This document shows positions 16,758 to 25,820 of a stretch of DNA of 64,000 nt, piece by piece. The notes beneath the pieces are model-generated. The model saw only the letters and a list, made by a program, of their open reading frames with translations. It was not told the origin of the DNA and made no database searches. A program made the translations under genes and the position numbers. The DNA is from Rhodococcus sp. 4CII (lineage in GTDB: Bacteria > Actinomycetota > Actinomycetes > Mycobacteriales > Mycobacteriaceae). Location: positions 3,948,001-4,012,000 of the forward strand of contig NZ_JACCFE010000002.1 in the NCBI RefSeq assembly GCF_014256275.1, in the 5' to 3' direction. The stretch's first letter is position 1; every line of letters starts with the position of its first letter.

Positions 16758-18248
16758 CTAGTCGAGGTTGATGTAGACAGCCTTCGGGTACAGATAGCCC
16801 TCCACGTGTTCTTTTGCTCCCTTCCAACCGTAACCGCTCATCTTGGTGCCGCCGAAACCGATGGCCGGGTCGAGGACGCCGTAGCAGTTCACCCAAATCG
16901 TTCCGGCCTTGATGTTCTGCGAGACCTTGTGCGCCGTAGACAGACTGCGGGTCCATACGCCGCCCGCCAGCCCGAACGGGGTGTCGTTCGCCAGTTGCAG
17001 TGCGTCGTCGACGTCGTCGAACGGGATCACCGACGCGACCGGCCCGAAGATCTCCTCTCGGGCGATGGTCATGTCGTTCGACGCGCCGGCGAACACGGTC
17101 GGTTCGACGAAGAAGCCCGATGCCAGTTCGCCGCCGAGACGTTTGCCGCCACTGGCCAGCTGCGCGCCTTCGCCGCCGCCGACGTCGATGTAGTGCATGA
17201 CCCGATCGAGCTGCCGCTCCGAAATCAGCGGTCCCAATTGGGTATTCGGGTCGAGACCGTCTCCCACCCGGATGGTCTTCGTGAACTCCGTGATGCGCTC
17301 GACGAACTCGTCGTGGATCGGACGTTGCACGAAGATCCGGGTGCCGGCGACGCAGACCTGCCCGCTGTTGGTGAACACACCCATGGCGGCGCCGGGCACG
17401 GCTTTGTCGAGATCAGCGTCGGCGAAGACGATGTCGGGAGACTTGCCGCCCAACTCCAGTTGCAGACGCTTGAGGTTGCCGGCGGACGCGCGGACGATGT
17501 TCTGCGCTGTGCCGATCGATCCGGTGAACGCGATCCGGTCGACGTCCCGGTGTTCAGCCAGGGCCTGGCCCGCGTCGGCGCCGTATCCCGTCACGACGTT
17601 GACGACGCCGTCGGGTACACCGGCTTCCATCATCAGCTCGGCCACGCGCAGCACCGACAGCGACGCGTCCTCGGCAGGTTTGAGGACGGCGGTGCACCCG
17701 GTGGCGAGGGCCGGGCCGAAGATCCACCACAGGCCGATCAGCGGGCCATTCCACGGAATGATTCCGCCGACCACGCCGACGGGGGCGAGGGACTTGAGGG
17801 TGAGGAAATCCCCGGGAAGCGAGTTCGGGGGTGTCGACACGGTCGCGGCATCGCACTGGGATGCGAAGAACTGCAGAACCTGTGAGGTCCACTCCGCGAG
17901 TCCCGCCGTTCGCTTCAGCGGCGCTCCCATGTCCAGCGTCTCGATCATCGCCAATTCGTCGAAATTGTCGAGGATGACGTCGTGGATCTTCAGTATCAGC
18001 TTGCGGCGCTGATGCGGCGTCCAACGACTCCATTCGCCCTCGAAGGCCTGGCGAGCCGCCGCGACGGCACGGTCGACGTCCGTGGCGTCACCCCCGGCGA
18101 TGCGGCAGAGTACCTGCCCCGTCGCCGGATTGACGGTGTCGATCTGCCGGCCGGATGCGGCGTCGACCCACTTGCCGCCGATCAGGTTTTTCTTCGACCC
18201 CTGGATGAAAGCGGGTAGCGTACGCGATGTTTCGTTCTGGGTGAGCAT
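16758..18248 (-). CDS. Aldehyde dehydrogenase
   Basis: Complete aldehyde dehydrogenase of 496 residues, intact unlike the copy at 4613. It carries LQLELGGKSPDI with the general-base glutamate, NSGQVCVAGTR with the nucleophile cysteine, and EEIFGPVASV. GGAGGAG precedes the ATG. It lies 68 bases downstream of the zinc alcohol dehydrogenase, so alcohol-to-aldehyde-to-acid oxidation by the two is plausible. A much longer frame running upstream over the alcohol dehydrogenase is only open-frame read-through and was not used as the start. Confidence 0.9.
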   Translation of the reverse strand: MLTQNETSRTLPAFIQGSKKNLIGGKWVDAASGRQIDTVNPATGQVLCRIAGGDATDVDRAVAAARQAFEGEWSRWTPHQRRKLILKIHDVILDNFDELAMIETLDMGAPLKRTAGLAEWTSQVLQFFASQCDAATVSTPPNSLPGDFLTLKSLAPVGVVGGIIPWNGPLIGLWWIFGPALATGCTAVLKPAEDASLSVLRVAELMMEAGVPDGVVNVVTGYGADAGQALAEHRDVDRIAFTGSIGTAQNIVRASAGNLKRLQLELGGKSPDIVFADADLDKAVPGAAMGVFTNSGQVCVAGTRIFVQRPIHDEFVERITEFTKTIRVGDGLDPNTQLGPLISERQLDRVMHYIDVGGGEGAQLASGGKRLGGELASGFFVEPTVFAGASNDMTIAREEIFGPVASVIPFDDVDDALQLANDTPFGLAGGVWTRSLSTAHKVSQNIKAGTIWVNCYGVLDPAIGFGGTKMSGYGWKGAKEHVEGYLYPKAVYINLD

Positions 18249-18316
18249 TTGTTCTCCTCCCGTCCGGCTGCGGGCCGCAGGCGGTCGTTGTCGTCTATTC
18301 GGTGACCGGGGCGGGA

Positions 18317-19336
18317 TCAGAATTCGAAGACGCCCTTGCCGTCCAATTGCTTGTCGAACCACTGGTATGCCTCGACGGCCTGGTCCAGCGACCAGCTGTG
18401 GGTGTAGAGGTCGTCGATGGGGAGTCCGTGCTCGACGACGAACTCGGCGCAGCGCCGCTGCTGGATCGTGGACATCGTCCAGGACGTCATGATCGTCCAC
18501 TGCTTCTTGTACTGTTCCTCCGTCCTGAAGTGCACCTCGCCGGGGAGGCCGATGAAGCACGCCCGTCCCCACTTGCCGAGGATGCTCAGCGCGTCGGCGC
18601 CCGCCACGCCCGACGTCTCCAGGATCATCTCCACGCCTTTGCGACCCGCGAGTTCGGCGATCGTCGCGGACAGGTCGACCTCGGCCGAGTTCACCACCTC
18701 GCTCGCGCCGAATGTGCGCGCGCGTTCCAGTCGCGAATCGTTGACGTCCACCGCGATGACCCGGGCCCCGAGTGCCGACGCGAGCATGGTTCCCGACAGT
18801 CCGACCGGCCCCTGCCCGAAGACGACCAGCGTTTTCCCGCCGATGTCGCCGAGCCGCATGAGGCCTCCCCACGCCGTTCCGGTGCCGCAGCCGATTGCGG
18901 CGCCCGCCTTGTAGCTGAGGCCGTCGGGAAGCGGCAGAAGGGTCCGGGCAGGCACGACGGCGTACGGTGCGTGACCGCCGTGGGTGGTGATGCTCATCGT
19001 CTGGGCGTTCCCGCGGTCGCACATCTGTGGCCATCCGGAGCGACATTGCTCGCACACATCGCACCCCCAGTAGTGGTGGATCATGACCCGGTCGCCGACG
19101 GAAGCGGTGTCGGGCGACACCCCTTCTCCGACGGCGTGTACGTCACCGCACGGCTCGTGACCCTGAATGGTGTCGGCGCTTCCCCCGAAAGACACTGCAC
19201 CCCGGTAGAAATGGAGATCGCTGCCGCACATCCCCGACGCCCGCATCCGGACGACCACTTCTCCCGGCCCCGGTTGAGGCGCCGGGAATTCCTTGAGTAC
19301 GACTCGGCCATCCCCCGGAAACGTGATTCCCTGCAT
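18317..19336 (-). CDS. Zinc-dependent alcohol dehydrogenase (MDR)
   Basis: Medium-chain dehydrogenase of 339 residues. It has the catalytic-zinc segment MCGSDLHFYRG with GHEPCG, four structural-zinc cysteines in CDVCEQCRSGWPQMC, and the nucleotide-binding VVFGQGPVGLSGTM with acidic IAVDVND, which favours NAD. It follows HyuB by 48 bases and precedes an aldehyde dehydrogenase. In acetophenone- and acetone-degrading clusters an alcohol dehydrogenase feeds a ketone to the carboxylase; that would suit this position, but it is inference. Confidence 0.85.
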   Translation of the reverse strand: MQGITFPGDGRVVLKEFPAPQPGPGEVVVRMRASGMCGSDLHFYRGAVSFGGSADTIQGHEPCGDVHAVGEGVSPDTASVGDRVMIHHYWGCDVCEQCRSGWPQMCDRGNAQTMSITTHGGHAPYAVVPARTLLPLPDGLSYKAGAAIGCGTGTAWGGLMRLGDIGGKTLVVFGQGPVGLSGTMLASALGARVIAVDVNDSRLERARTFGASEVVNSAEVDLSATIAELAGRKGVEMILETSGVAGADALSILGKWGRACFIGLPGEVHFRTEEQYKKQWTIMTSWTMSTIQQRRCAEFVVEHGLPIDDLYTHSWSLDQAVEAYQWFDKQLDGKGVFEF

Positions 19337-19384
19337 TGTCGACTTTCCTCCTCGGTTCGGAGCAATTGCTCGGTCCGGACGTAT

Positions 19385-21358
19385 TCAGCTCGGTTGGTTG
19401 CGGAGCGCCGCGGTGGCCTGCACGTCGATGCGCAGCCCTTCGGGATCGGACCGCGGGTCGCCGATCACGACGACGCCGTAGTCGCGGGCGGCACCGGCGA
19501 CGCTGACGTATTCGTTGCGCACATCGGCGAGAACCCGTTCGGGGTCGCGGGCGAACGGGTCGCCCCAGCCGCCACCGCCGTTGGTCAGGCACCGCAGGAT
19601 CGACCCAGTCTTCGTCTGCCACACCTGCCGGCTGGCGAAGTAGTGGTATTCGCCGTCGACCGGGTCCAGTGCCTTGGTCACGGGGTCGAGCACCCCGGCG
19701 ACGGGAGTGCTGGTTGCGTAGACATCCGGGGTCGTGCCCAACATGGCGGGGCGGTCGTCCGCGCCGTCACGCGGCGGGAAGATCCAGATGGCGCCGTTCG
19801 GACCCGGTTCGCCGCCGTTCGCGCCGACACCGCTCGGAACCTTGGTGCGGAACGGCGACAGGTAGTGGTTGCCCTCGCTCAACCACAGCGTGTCCTTGAG
19901 ATTCGCGGCGCCGCCGCGGAACGTGCCGGGACCGCCGGTGTCGATCGCGTGTTCCTTGCGAAGCATCACGACCGGCGAATCGTGCTCGATCGTCTCGGTG
20001 GCAGGGTCGAGGTTGTTGAGGAAGAACAGGACGGTGTAGCTGTCGCCGTCGCCTTCCTTGGTGGCCCCCCACGGCCCGTGTTCGCCGCCGCACTGGGTGG
20101 CGCTCGTCCACGGCGTTCCGTCGGCGGTGACGCCGGAGGCGTTGTGGGTGTTGGTGGAACCGTAGTCGCCGGCGACACCCTTCTCGCCGAGGGCCGGGTT
20201 GAGTGCGTCGAAGACGGCGGAGACGACGGCACCGGAGGCTTCCCAGAACATCATGATCCCGCCGTCGGGCGGCAGGGACGACACCAGCGTGCCCGGCGGG
20301 GTGGCGAGGTCGATGTTGCGCCAGGTGCCCGACGTGAACGGCACCTCCGGGTCCAGCAGCATCGTGAGGGCGACGCCGACCGCGGTTTTGGCGTCGAGCA
20401 CACCGCAATTGATGCACGTGCGGGCCTGCGCCGACGTGCCGGACAGGTCGACCTCGATGTCCTGGCCCTGCTTGCGCAGCGTCACCTGCACCGTGTAATC
20501 GATGCTGTCGTCCAGGCCGTCGGCGTCGATCAGCGCCGAACCGGTGTATTCGCCGTCCGGTACGAGTGCGATGGCGTCGCGCATGCGCTCGGCCGAGGTG
20601 TCGCAGGCATAGGTCAACGTGCCCAGGTAGGCGTCGAGACCGTAGCGTTCGATGTTCTCGAGCACGAGACGCTCGCCGAGTGCGAGCTGCTGGTAGATGC
20701 TCTTGAAATCGGGCAGCAGCATGCCGCCCCACCGGGTGTTGTCGAAGATCAGGCTGAACGTCGAGCGCACGGGCTCGTCCCTGGACCACAACAGCATCGG
20801 CGGAATGACGAGACCGTTCTCGTATACGTTCGACTTCGTCGCGGAGAATCCGCCTGGCACGGTGCCGCCCATGTCGAGTTGGTGGGCGCGCATGTTCACG
20901 AACGAGACGATCTCGCCGTCGACGAAGACGGGGCGGATGAAGCACACGTCGTTGACGTGAGTGCCACCGCGGTAGGGGTCGTTACAGATGAGAACATCAC
21001 CGGGGGACAGGTTTTCGGGACCGAACTCCTCGACGGTGTTGCGGACGGCGTCGCCGAGCGTGCCGAGGAAGACTACGAGACTGTTGCTGACCACGGCCAT
21101 CGGATAGTTGTGCCGGGGCGGACCGCTGATCGTGCACGCGAAGTCGTACCAGTCGCGGATGATCGGCGAGAACGCCTCCCGCATGAAACCGGTCGACATG
21201 TGTTCCACCGCATACCGCAGCCGGTTGAGGATCACCGCTGCTGTGAAGCGGTCGCAGCCGTAGGCGCCGGTGAACTCGGCGTCCGAGATGTCGCGCAGGC
21301 GAGTCTGTTCGGACCCCGTTGTGGACGGGGTCGTTTCGAGAGTGGTCATGGGATTCAC
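19385..21358 (-). CDS. HyuB-type subunit (hydantoinase B / carboxylase alpha family)
   Basis: Large subunit of 657 residues in the HyuB family, which works with HyuA in ATP-dependent hydantoinases, oxoprolinases and acetone/acetophenone carboxylases. Recognisable stretches are MREAFSPIIRDWYDF, GDVLICNDPYRGGTHVND, NMRAHQLDMGGTVPGG and near the end NGGGGWGDP. Its GTG start overlaps the HyuA stop (GTGA), so translation is coupled; ATG 21349 is the alternative. HyuB proteins carry metal ligands, and the HVND and AHQLD histidines are candidates here. Linkage to a zinc-ribbon gene favours a carboxylase-like complex over a plain hydantoinase. Confidence 0.85.
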   Translation of the reverse strand: MNPMTTLETTPSTTGSEQTRLRDISDAEFTGAYGCDRFTAAVILNRLRYAVEHMSTGFMREAFSPIIRDWYDFACTISGPPRHNYPMAVVSNSLVVFLGTLGDAVRNTVEEFGPENLSPGDVLICNDPYRGGTHVNDVCFIRPVFVDGEIVSFVNMRAHQLDMGGTVPGGFSATKSNVYENGLVIPPMLLWSRDEPVRSTFSLIFDNTRWGGMLLPDFKSIYQQLALGERLVLENIERYGLDAYLGTLTYACDTSAERMRDAIALVPDGEYTGSALIDADGLDDSIDYTVQVTLRKQGQDIEVDLSGTSAQARTCINCGVLDAKTAVGVALTMLLDPEVPFTSGTWRNIDLATPPGTLVSSLPPDGGIMMFWEASGAVVSAVFDALNPALGEKGVAGDYGSTNTHNASGVTADGTPWTSATQCGGEHGPWGATKEGDGDSYTVLFFLNNLDPATETIEHDSPVVMLRKEHAIDTGGPGTFRGGAANLKDTLWLSEGNHYLSPFRTKVPSGVGANGGEPGPNGAIWIFPPRDGADDRPAMLGTTPDVYATSTPVAGVLDPVTKALDPVDGEYHYFASRQVWQTKTGSILRCLTNGGGGWGDPFARDPERVLADVRNEYVSVAGAARDYGVVVIGDPRSDPEGLRIDVQATAALRNQPS

Positions 21359-23394
21359 TTCCTCCGGATGATCAGTTCGCCGTAGCGGCCGACGGTGGCC
21401 CGCTGGCCGACGCCGATGTGCGTCGTCGACAGGCCCTCGTCGACGATGGCGGGGCCTTCCAGAACATCGTCCGCGCAGAGTGTGTCGCGGTCGTACACGT
21501 CGGCGGTCTGGGCGCCCTTGCCGTCGGCGTCGATGTCGCCGAGGAAGCGCAGCACCGTCGTCCGGACGGGCTCGAGCGGCGTGTCGCCGCGGTGCGGGGC
21601 TTCGGGATAGTCGACCTTCGGGGTGTCGAGGACCGCCCGCACCCGGAACGTCACGCCCTCGACGGGCATCGACTCGAACCGGTTGCTCGAACGGTTCTCG
21701 TAGGTGTCGTGGAACGACTGGACCATGGTGGTGATCGCGTCGGCGTCGATGGTGCCGTCGGGCACGGGGACGAACGGCGTCTCCCAGCTCTGCCCGGCGA
21801 GGTGGGCGTCCATGCTGCGGTGGAACGTCACGCCGGTTCCCTCGTCCAGCCCTTCGCGCAGTTGGGTTTCCATCTCGTCGAACAGGACGTCGATGGTCGG
21901 TGCGGCGTCGGGGGTGAGGATCATGTACGCGCTGCGGTTGGCGGTGAACACCTGGTCCGCGGACAGCAGGCCCAGTGCCGAGAACAGTCCCGGATTAGGC
22001 GGCACGATCACCTGCTTGCAGTGCACCGTGTCGAGCACCGCGGGCAGCAGCATCGGGCCGGCGGCGCCGAACGCGACGAGGCTGTAGTCGCGGGGGTCCA
22101 CGCCGTTCTTGATCGCGACGTTGAAGACGCCCTCCGCCATGTTGTTCACCGCCATCTCGTAGGCGTAGCGGACGCGCTGGGCGAGGGTGAACTCCGAATC
22201 GAGGTTCTCGAAGGCCTGCCGGGACAGCGCCGGGTCGAGGTTCACCGCGCCGCCGGCGAACCGGGCGGGGTCGATGATCCCGATCATCAGGCAGGTGTCG
22301 GTGGTGGTCGGCTGGGTGCCGCCGCGTCCGTAACAGGCTGGCCCCGGGGCGGATCCGGCGCTGTCCGGGCCCACCTGGATTTCACCCGTGGGCCCGATCG
22401 CGACGATGCTGCCACCGCCTGCGCCGATGCTGGAGATGTCGTTGGCCAACGCGTTCACGACAAGGTCGTGCTCGAGCTCGAAGCTGGTGTTGACGAACGG
22501 TTCTCCCGCCGTGACGACACTGATGTCGATCGACGTGCCGCCGACGTCCGCGCAGAGCAGGTCTTTTTCTCCGATCAGGCTGCCGAAGTGGGCGCAACCG
22601 ACGGTGCCCGCGGCCGGACCGGAGAAGACGATGCGGAAGGGTAGTTCCATCGCGCGACTCGACGGCACCAGCGTGGCCGCGCAGTCGGCGAAGTTGAGCT
22701 CCCCACTGAAGCCGAGGTCGGCCAGGCCCTTCTCCAGCTTCGCGGTGTAGTCGCTGTAGATGATCTTCATCAGGGTGTCGATCACCGTCGTCGAGGCGCG
22801 CGCGTACTCCTTGGCCAGCGGGGAGACCTCGCTCGAGATCGAGCAGGGCACGTCGCCGAGGACCTCACGGACCAGTTCGCGCAACCGGATCTCGTGCGCC
22901 GGGTTCACATACGCGTTGATCAGACAGATCGCGACACCGGTGACGCCGCAGCGCCGGAGCACGTCCAGTTCGGCGCGAGCCTGCGCCTCGTCGAGTTCGA
23001 ACAGGACGCCGCCGTCGGCGGTGATCCGCTCGTGGATGCCGCGCCGCAGGTACCGCTGGACCAGCGGCCGGGAGGCGTCACCGAAGCTGCGCCGCCAGCG
23101 TGAGTCCAGGATGGCGTGCGCCGGGCGCCACACCCGCCCCATGTCGAGGATGTCGCGATGACCCTCGGTCGTGAGAAAACCGATCTTGGGCAACCGTCGG
23201 GTGATCACCGCGTTCAGGCCGTGAGTGCTGGCGTGGTTGAACACGGCGGCGTCCTCGACGCCGAGTGCCGCGGCACCTTCGAGGACCGGCCCGAACACCT
23301 CGGTGTAGTCGGTGGTGACCTTGGCGGTCTGGATCTTGCCGTCGCGCAGGGCGACTACGTCGGTGAATGTTCCGCCGACATCGACTGCAATCAT
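21355..23394 (-). CDS. HyuA-type subunit (hydantoinase A / carboxylase beta family)
   Basis: ATP-dependent subunit of 679 residues. The N-terminal IAVDVGGTFTDVV is the phosphate-binding loop of the actin-like ATPase fold, a second phosphate loop LLCADVGGTSIDISVV lies mid-protein, and SIGAGGGSIVAIG follows. In family members HyuA phosphorylates the substrate or bicarbonate before HyuB acts. The start at 23394 has AAGGA upstream and is 14 bases beyond the stop of the small zinc-ribbon gene. A longer in-frame extension is GC-rich read-through across that gene. Confidence 0.88.
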   Translation of the reverse strand: MIAVDVGGTFTDVVALRDGKIQTAKVTTDYTEVFGPVLEGAAALGVEDAAVFNHASTHGLNAVITRRLPKIGFLTTEGHRDILDMGRVWRPAHAILDSRWRRSFGDASRPLVQRYLRRGIHERITADGGVLFELDEAQARAELDVLRRCGVTGVAICLINAYVNPAHEIRLRELVREVLGDVPCSISSEVSPLAKEYARASTTVIDTLMKIIYSDYTAKLEKGLADLGFSGELNFADCAATLVPSSRAMELPFRIVFSGPAAGTVGCAHFGSLIGEKDLLCADVGGTSIDISVVTAGEPFVNTSFELEHDLVVNALANDISSIGAGGGSIVAIGPTGEIQVGPDSAGSAPGPACYGRGGTQPTTTDTCLMIGIIDPARFAGGAVNLDPALSRQAFENLDSEFTLAQRVRYAYEMAVNNMAEGVFNVAIKNGVDPRDYSLVAFGAAGPMLLPAVLDTVHCKQVIVPPNPGLFSALGLLSADQVFTANRSAYMILTPDAAPTIDVLFDEMETQLREGLDEGTGVTFHRSMDAHLAGQSWETPFVPVPDGTIDADAITTMVQSFHDTYENRSSNRFESMPVEGVTFRVRAVLDTPKVDYPEAPHRGDTPLEPVRTTVLRFLGDIDADGKGAQTADVYDRDTLCADDVLEGPAIVDEGLSTTHIGVGQRATVGRYGELIIRRK

Positions 23395-23408
23395 CGTGGA
23401 ATCCTTCG

Positions 23409-23627
23409 TCAGAGCAGGTCGGTGAGAAGTTGGATCGGCCCGAGCCGGGACCAGGGAGAGCGGTCCAGCGACAGCAGGCACTGCTGGCATTTGACGACCT
23501 CGAACCAGCCGCCTTCGGAGACCACCGGATAGCGGCGGAGTTCCTCGGCGCCGCATCGCGGGCAGTCGCCGTGGACGGGAATTCGTTCGAGAACCGGCGT
23601 GGGTGGGGTGTCGTGTTCTTCGGTCAT
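23409..23627 (-). CDS. Small zinc-ribbon protein, candidate third carboxylase subunit
   Basis: Protein of 72 residues with two CxxC pairs (Cys22/25 in DCPRCG and Cys47/50 in KCQQC) spaced for one zinc ribbon. It opens the leftward operon immediately before HyuA. Acetone and acetophenone carboxylases also carry a small zinc-containing subunit beside their HyuA/HyuB-like chains, so this is the likely counterpart, although similarity can only be judged from length and cysteine pattern. Start: ATG 23627 is preferred; an upstream in-frame GTG at 23684 would add 19 residues without a ribosome-binding sequence. Confidence 0.7.
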   Translation of the reverse strand: MTEEHDTPPTPVLERIPVHGDCPRCGAEELRRYPVVSEGGWFEVVKCQQCLLSLDRSPWSRLGPIQLLTDLL

Positions 23628-23795
23628 GGTGGGCACAACTCCAGGTGCTCTCGGAGACGGGAGCGCAGGTGCGCTGGTCGTCACGACGCTATGGGGATGG
23701 GATCTGCGTCACAATCCTTCTGGCGAAGGTCGGGATCCAGTTTCCGAACGCCGCGAGCGGTGGTGATCCGCGACTACCTGCAGGTTCGCCCCAAT

Positions 23796-23807
23796 ATGAT
23801 GTATTAT
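23796..23807 (+). promoter_or_regulatory. AT-rich element 5 (ATGATGTATTAT)
   Basis: Differs by one base from element 4. Located between the divergent AraC-type regulator (23873) and the carboxylase-like operon (23627), so it could serve either promoter. Confidence 0.5.
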
Positions 23808-23872
23808 TCTCACCGGCACTACGGCGGCGTGGGTGAAATCCGGCCACGCCGGGTCTCAGGAGGTGGCGGCGC

Positions 23873-24838
23873 GTGAGCGACCGACAGCTGAACTTCCGCA
23901 CGGCGGATCTCGATGCCGCGCACGCCCAGGTCACGAAGGCGTTCGCGGGTCACGACGTGCACGTGCCGGACGATCGGGAAGTGGATTTCCGACTCGATCT
24001 CGCGCGTGCCCCGCGCCTGACGATCGCCCGGATGTCGTACGGAGCGGCGGTGACGCTGAACGGGCCGCCGATGCGCCTGTGCTATCACGTGAATCTGCCC
24101 GTCACCGGTGCGAGCACGGTCGAACAGGGCGGCGCCCGCCGAAGCTTCATCGCGGGGGAGGCGGGTGTGGCGTTCGGGCCGCGGGCGCCGGTGCTGGTGC
24201 AGTGGAGTGCGGATTCGTGGCAGTACCACATCAAGTTGCCGAAGGATCCGCTCGAGGCGCACGCGGCGAAACTGACGGGCCGCCCGATCGGGGAGGAGAT
24301 CCGCTTCGACCTGACGTTCGATCTGAGGTCCAGTGCCGCGCAGGCGCTCGTCGCGACCGCCGGGTTCCTGTACGCAGAGCTCTCCCGGCCGGACGGCATC
24401 TCCACGATGCCCGCCGCCTGCCACGAACTCGAATCAGCCCTCATGACCCAACTGCTCATGACGGTGCCGAGTCAGCTGACCCCGGAACTGCACGGAAAAC
24501 CCGCCCACACCCGGCGGTCCAAGATCCGCGAGATCGTGGACTACGTCGACCGGCATCCGGAGGACGACATCACCACGGCCGACCTCGCGTCGAGGGCCGG
24601 AGTGAGCGAACGTGCTCTGCAGGCGGGCTTCCGGGAGGTGGTCGGGATGTCGCCGACCGCCTATCTCCGCGGCGTCCGGCTTGACCGGGTGCATCTCGAT
24701 CTCGCTTGTGGCTCTTCGGGTTCTGTCACGGATATCGCCTCGCGCTGGGGTTTCTACCACCCCGGCCGGTTCGCTCAGCAGTACCGGGCCCGGTTCGGAT
24801 TTCTTCCCTCGGAGACCGTGCTGCGCTCCAGGCGCTGA
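23873..24838 (+). CDS. AraC-family transcriptional regulator
   Basis: AraC/XylS regulator of 321 residues. The N-terminal ligand-binding part (about residues 15-200) resembles the AraC-binding-like domain found in regulators of aromatic or ketone catabolism. The C-terminal double helix-turn-helix (residues 215-315) includes TADLASRAGVSERALQAGF and IASRWGFYHPGRFAQQYRARFG. It starts with GTG after CAGGAGG. It is divergent from the zinc-ribbon/HyuA/HyuB operon and is probably its activator, with an operon substrate as co-inducer. Confidence 0.85.
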   Translation: MSDRQLNFRTADLDAAHAQVTKAFAGHDVHVPDDREVDFRLDLARAPRLTIARMSYGAAVTLNGPPMRLCYHVNLPVTGASTVEQGGARRSFIAGEAGVAFGPRAPVLVQWSADSWQYHIKLPKDPLEAHAAKLTGRPIGEEIRFDLTFDLRSSAAQALVATAGFLYAELSRPDGISTMPAACHELESALMTQLLMTVPSQLTPELHGKPAHTRRSKIREIVDYVDRHPEDDITTADLASRAGVSERALQAGFREVVGMSPTAYLRGVRLDRVHLDLACGSSGSVTDIASRWGFYHPGRFAQQYRARFGFLPSETVLRSRR

Positions 24839-24893
24839 GCGGGATTCGTCACGTGCCGATTCGGTCGGCGCGTGTACGGTGAGATCGCTCTAT

Positions 24894-24905
24894 ATAATGT
24901 TTCAA
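24894..24905 (+). promoter_or_regulatory. AT-rich element 6 (ATAATGTTTCAA)
   Basis: Starts 27 bases before the alpha/beta hydrolase start codon at 24921; it contains TATAAT and probably is the -10 of that gene. Confidence 0.45.
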
Positions 24906-24920
24906 CTGTGCGGAGGCGGC

Positions 24921-25799
24921 ATGACCGTGGCGGAATCCGTCCGGCGGGAGGCCCTGGAATTCCGGGGAGCCCACGGCGACAAGCTGATCGGCGACCGGTG
25001 GACGTCCCCGTGCCGGGATCGGGGAACCGTGCTGCTGCTGCACGGCGGCGGTCAGACGCGGCACTCCTGGGAGCGCACCGCGCGACGCCTGGCCGGCGCG
25101 GGATGGCAGGCGATCACCGCGGATGCCCGCGGGCACGGCGACAGCGAATGGTCACAGGCCGGCTACACGCTGGACTTCTTCGTCGCCGACCTCCATGCGA
25201 CGATCGCACAGATCGGCAGGGCCCCGGTCGTCGTCGGGGCGTCCCTGGGCGGACGGACGGCGCTCGCGGCTGTGGGTGAGCGGCCCGGATCGGTGTCGGG
25301 TCTGGTGCTGGTGGACATCGCGCACCGGGTGGACCCGGACGGGCGGAAGCGGGTGAAGGACTTCCTGGGCGGCGCGCCGAACGGGTTCGCCACTCTCGAG
25401 GACGTTGCCGCCGCAGTCGACGCCTACCGTTCCGCGCCGCGACGACGCCGGAACCCGGAAGGGCTGAAGAAGAATCTCCGGCAGCGGGCCGACGGCCGCT
25501 GGTACTGGCACTGGGATCCGAGGTTTCTCGAGTTCACGACGGACGGCGCGAACTTCGACGCCGACCGGTTGTCACGGGCGGCCCGTAACGTCACCGTGCC
25601 CACCCTGCTCGTCCGCGGGAAGAAGTCGGACATGGTCACCGCAGAGGCGGCCGCCGAGATCCGCGACCTGGTACCCACCGCGGAGGTGGTCGAGGTCGGT
25701 GCCGGTCACATGGTCGCCGACGACGACAACGACGTCTTCACCGCTCACCTGCAGGACTTTCTCATCGGCCGGGTGCGTCAGCAGGTGGTGGCCAGCTGA
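24921..25799 (+). CDS. Alpha/beta hydrolase 3 (serine type)
   Basis: Alpha/beta-hydrolase of 292 residues: oxyanion segment LLLHGGGQTRHSW, nucleophile serine in VVGASLGGR, aspartate-containing LLVRGKKSDMV strand and histidine in GAGHMVADDDND. Unlike the paired hydrolases at 6.7-8.6 kb it keeps serine, placing it closer to epoxide hydrolase-, esterase- or C-C-hydrolase-like enzymes. CGGAGG precedes the ATG at 24921. It stands alone between AraC and GntR genes and carries its own copy of the shared AT-rich element, so it probably belongs to the same pathway. Confidence 0.82.
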   Translation: MTVAESVRREALEFRGAHGDKLIGDRWTSPCRDRGTVLLLHGGGQTRHSWERTARRLAGAGWQAITADARGHGDSEWSQAGYTLDFFVADLHATIAQIGRAPVVVGASLGGRTALAAVGERPGSVSGLVLVDIAHRVDPDGRKRVKDFLGGAPNGFATLEDVAAAVDAYRSAPRRRRNPEGLKKNLRQRADGRWYWHWDPRFLEFTTDGANFDADRLSRAARNVTVPTLLVRGKKSDMVTAEAAAEIRDLVPTAEVVEVGAGHMVADDDNDVFTAHLQDFLIGRVRQQVVAS

Positions 25800-25820
25800 C
25801 CGACGCGGGGCCGCGGGCGA

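Noticed and set aside
18302..21385. Open frame of 1027 codons on the plus strand
   Set aside because: It lies antisense to the alcohol dehydrogenase and HyuB genes, is rich in Val/Arg/Asp/Gly from GC-biased third positions, and matches no family.
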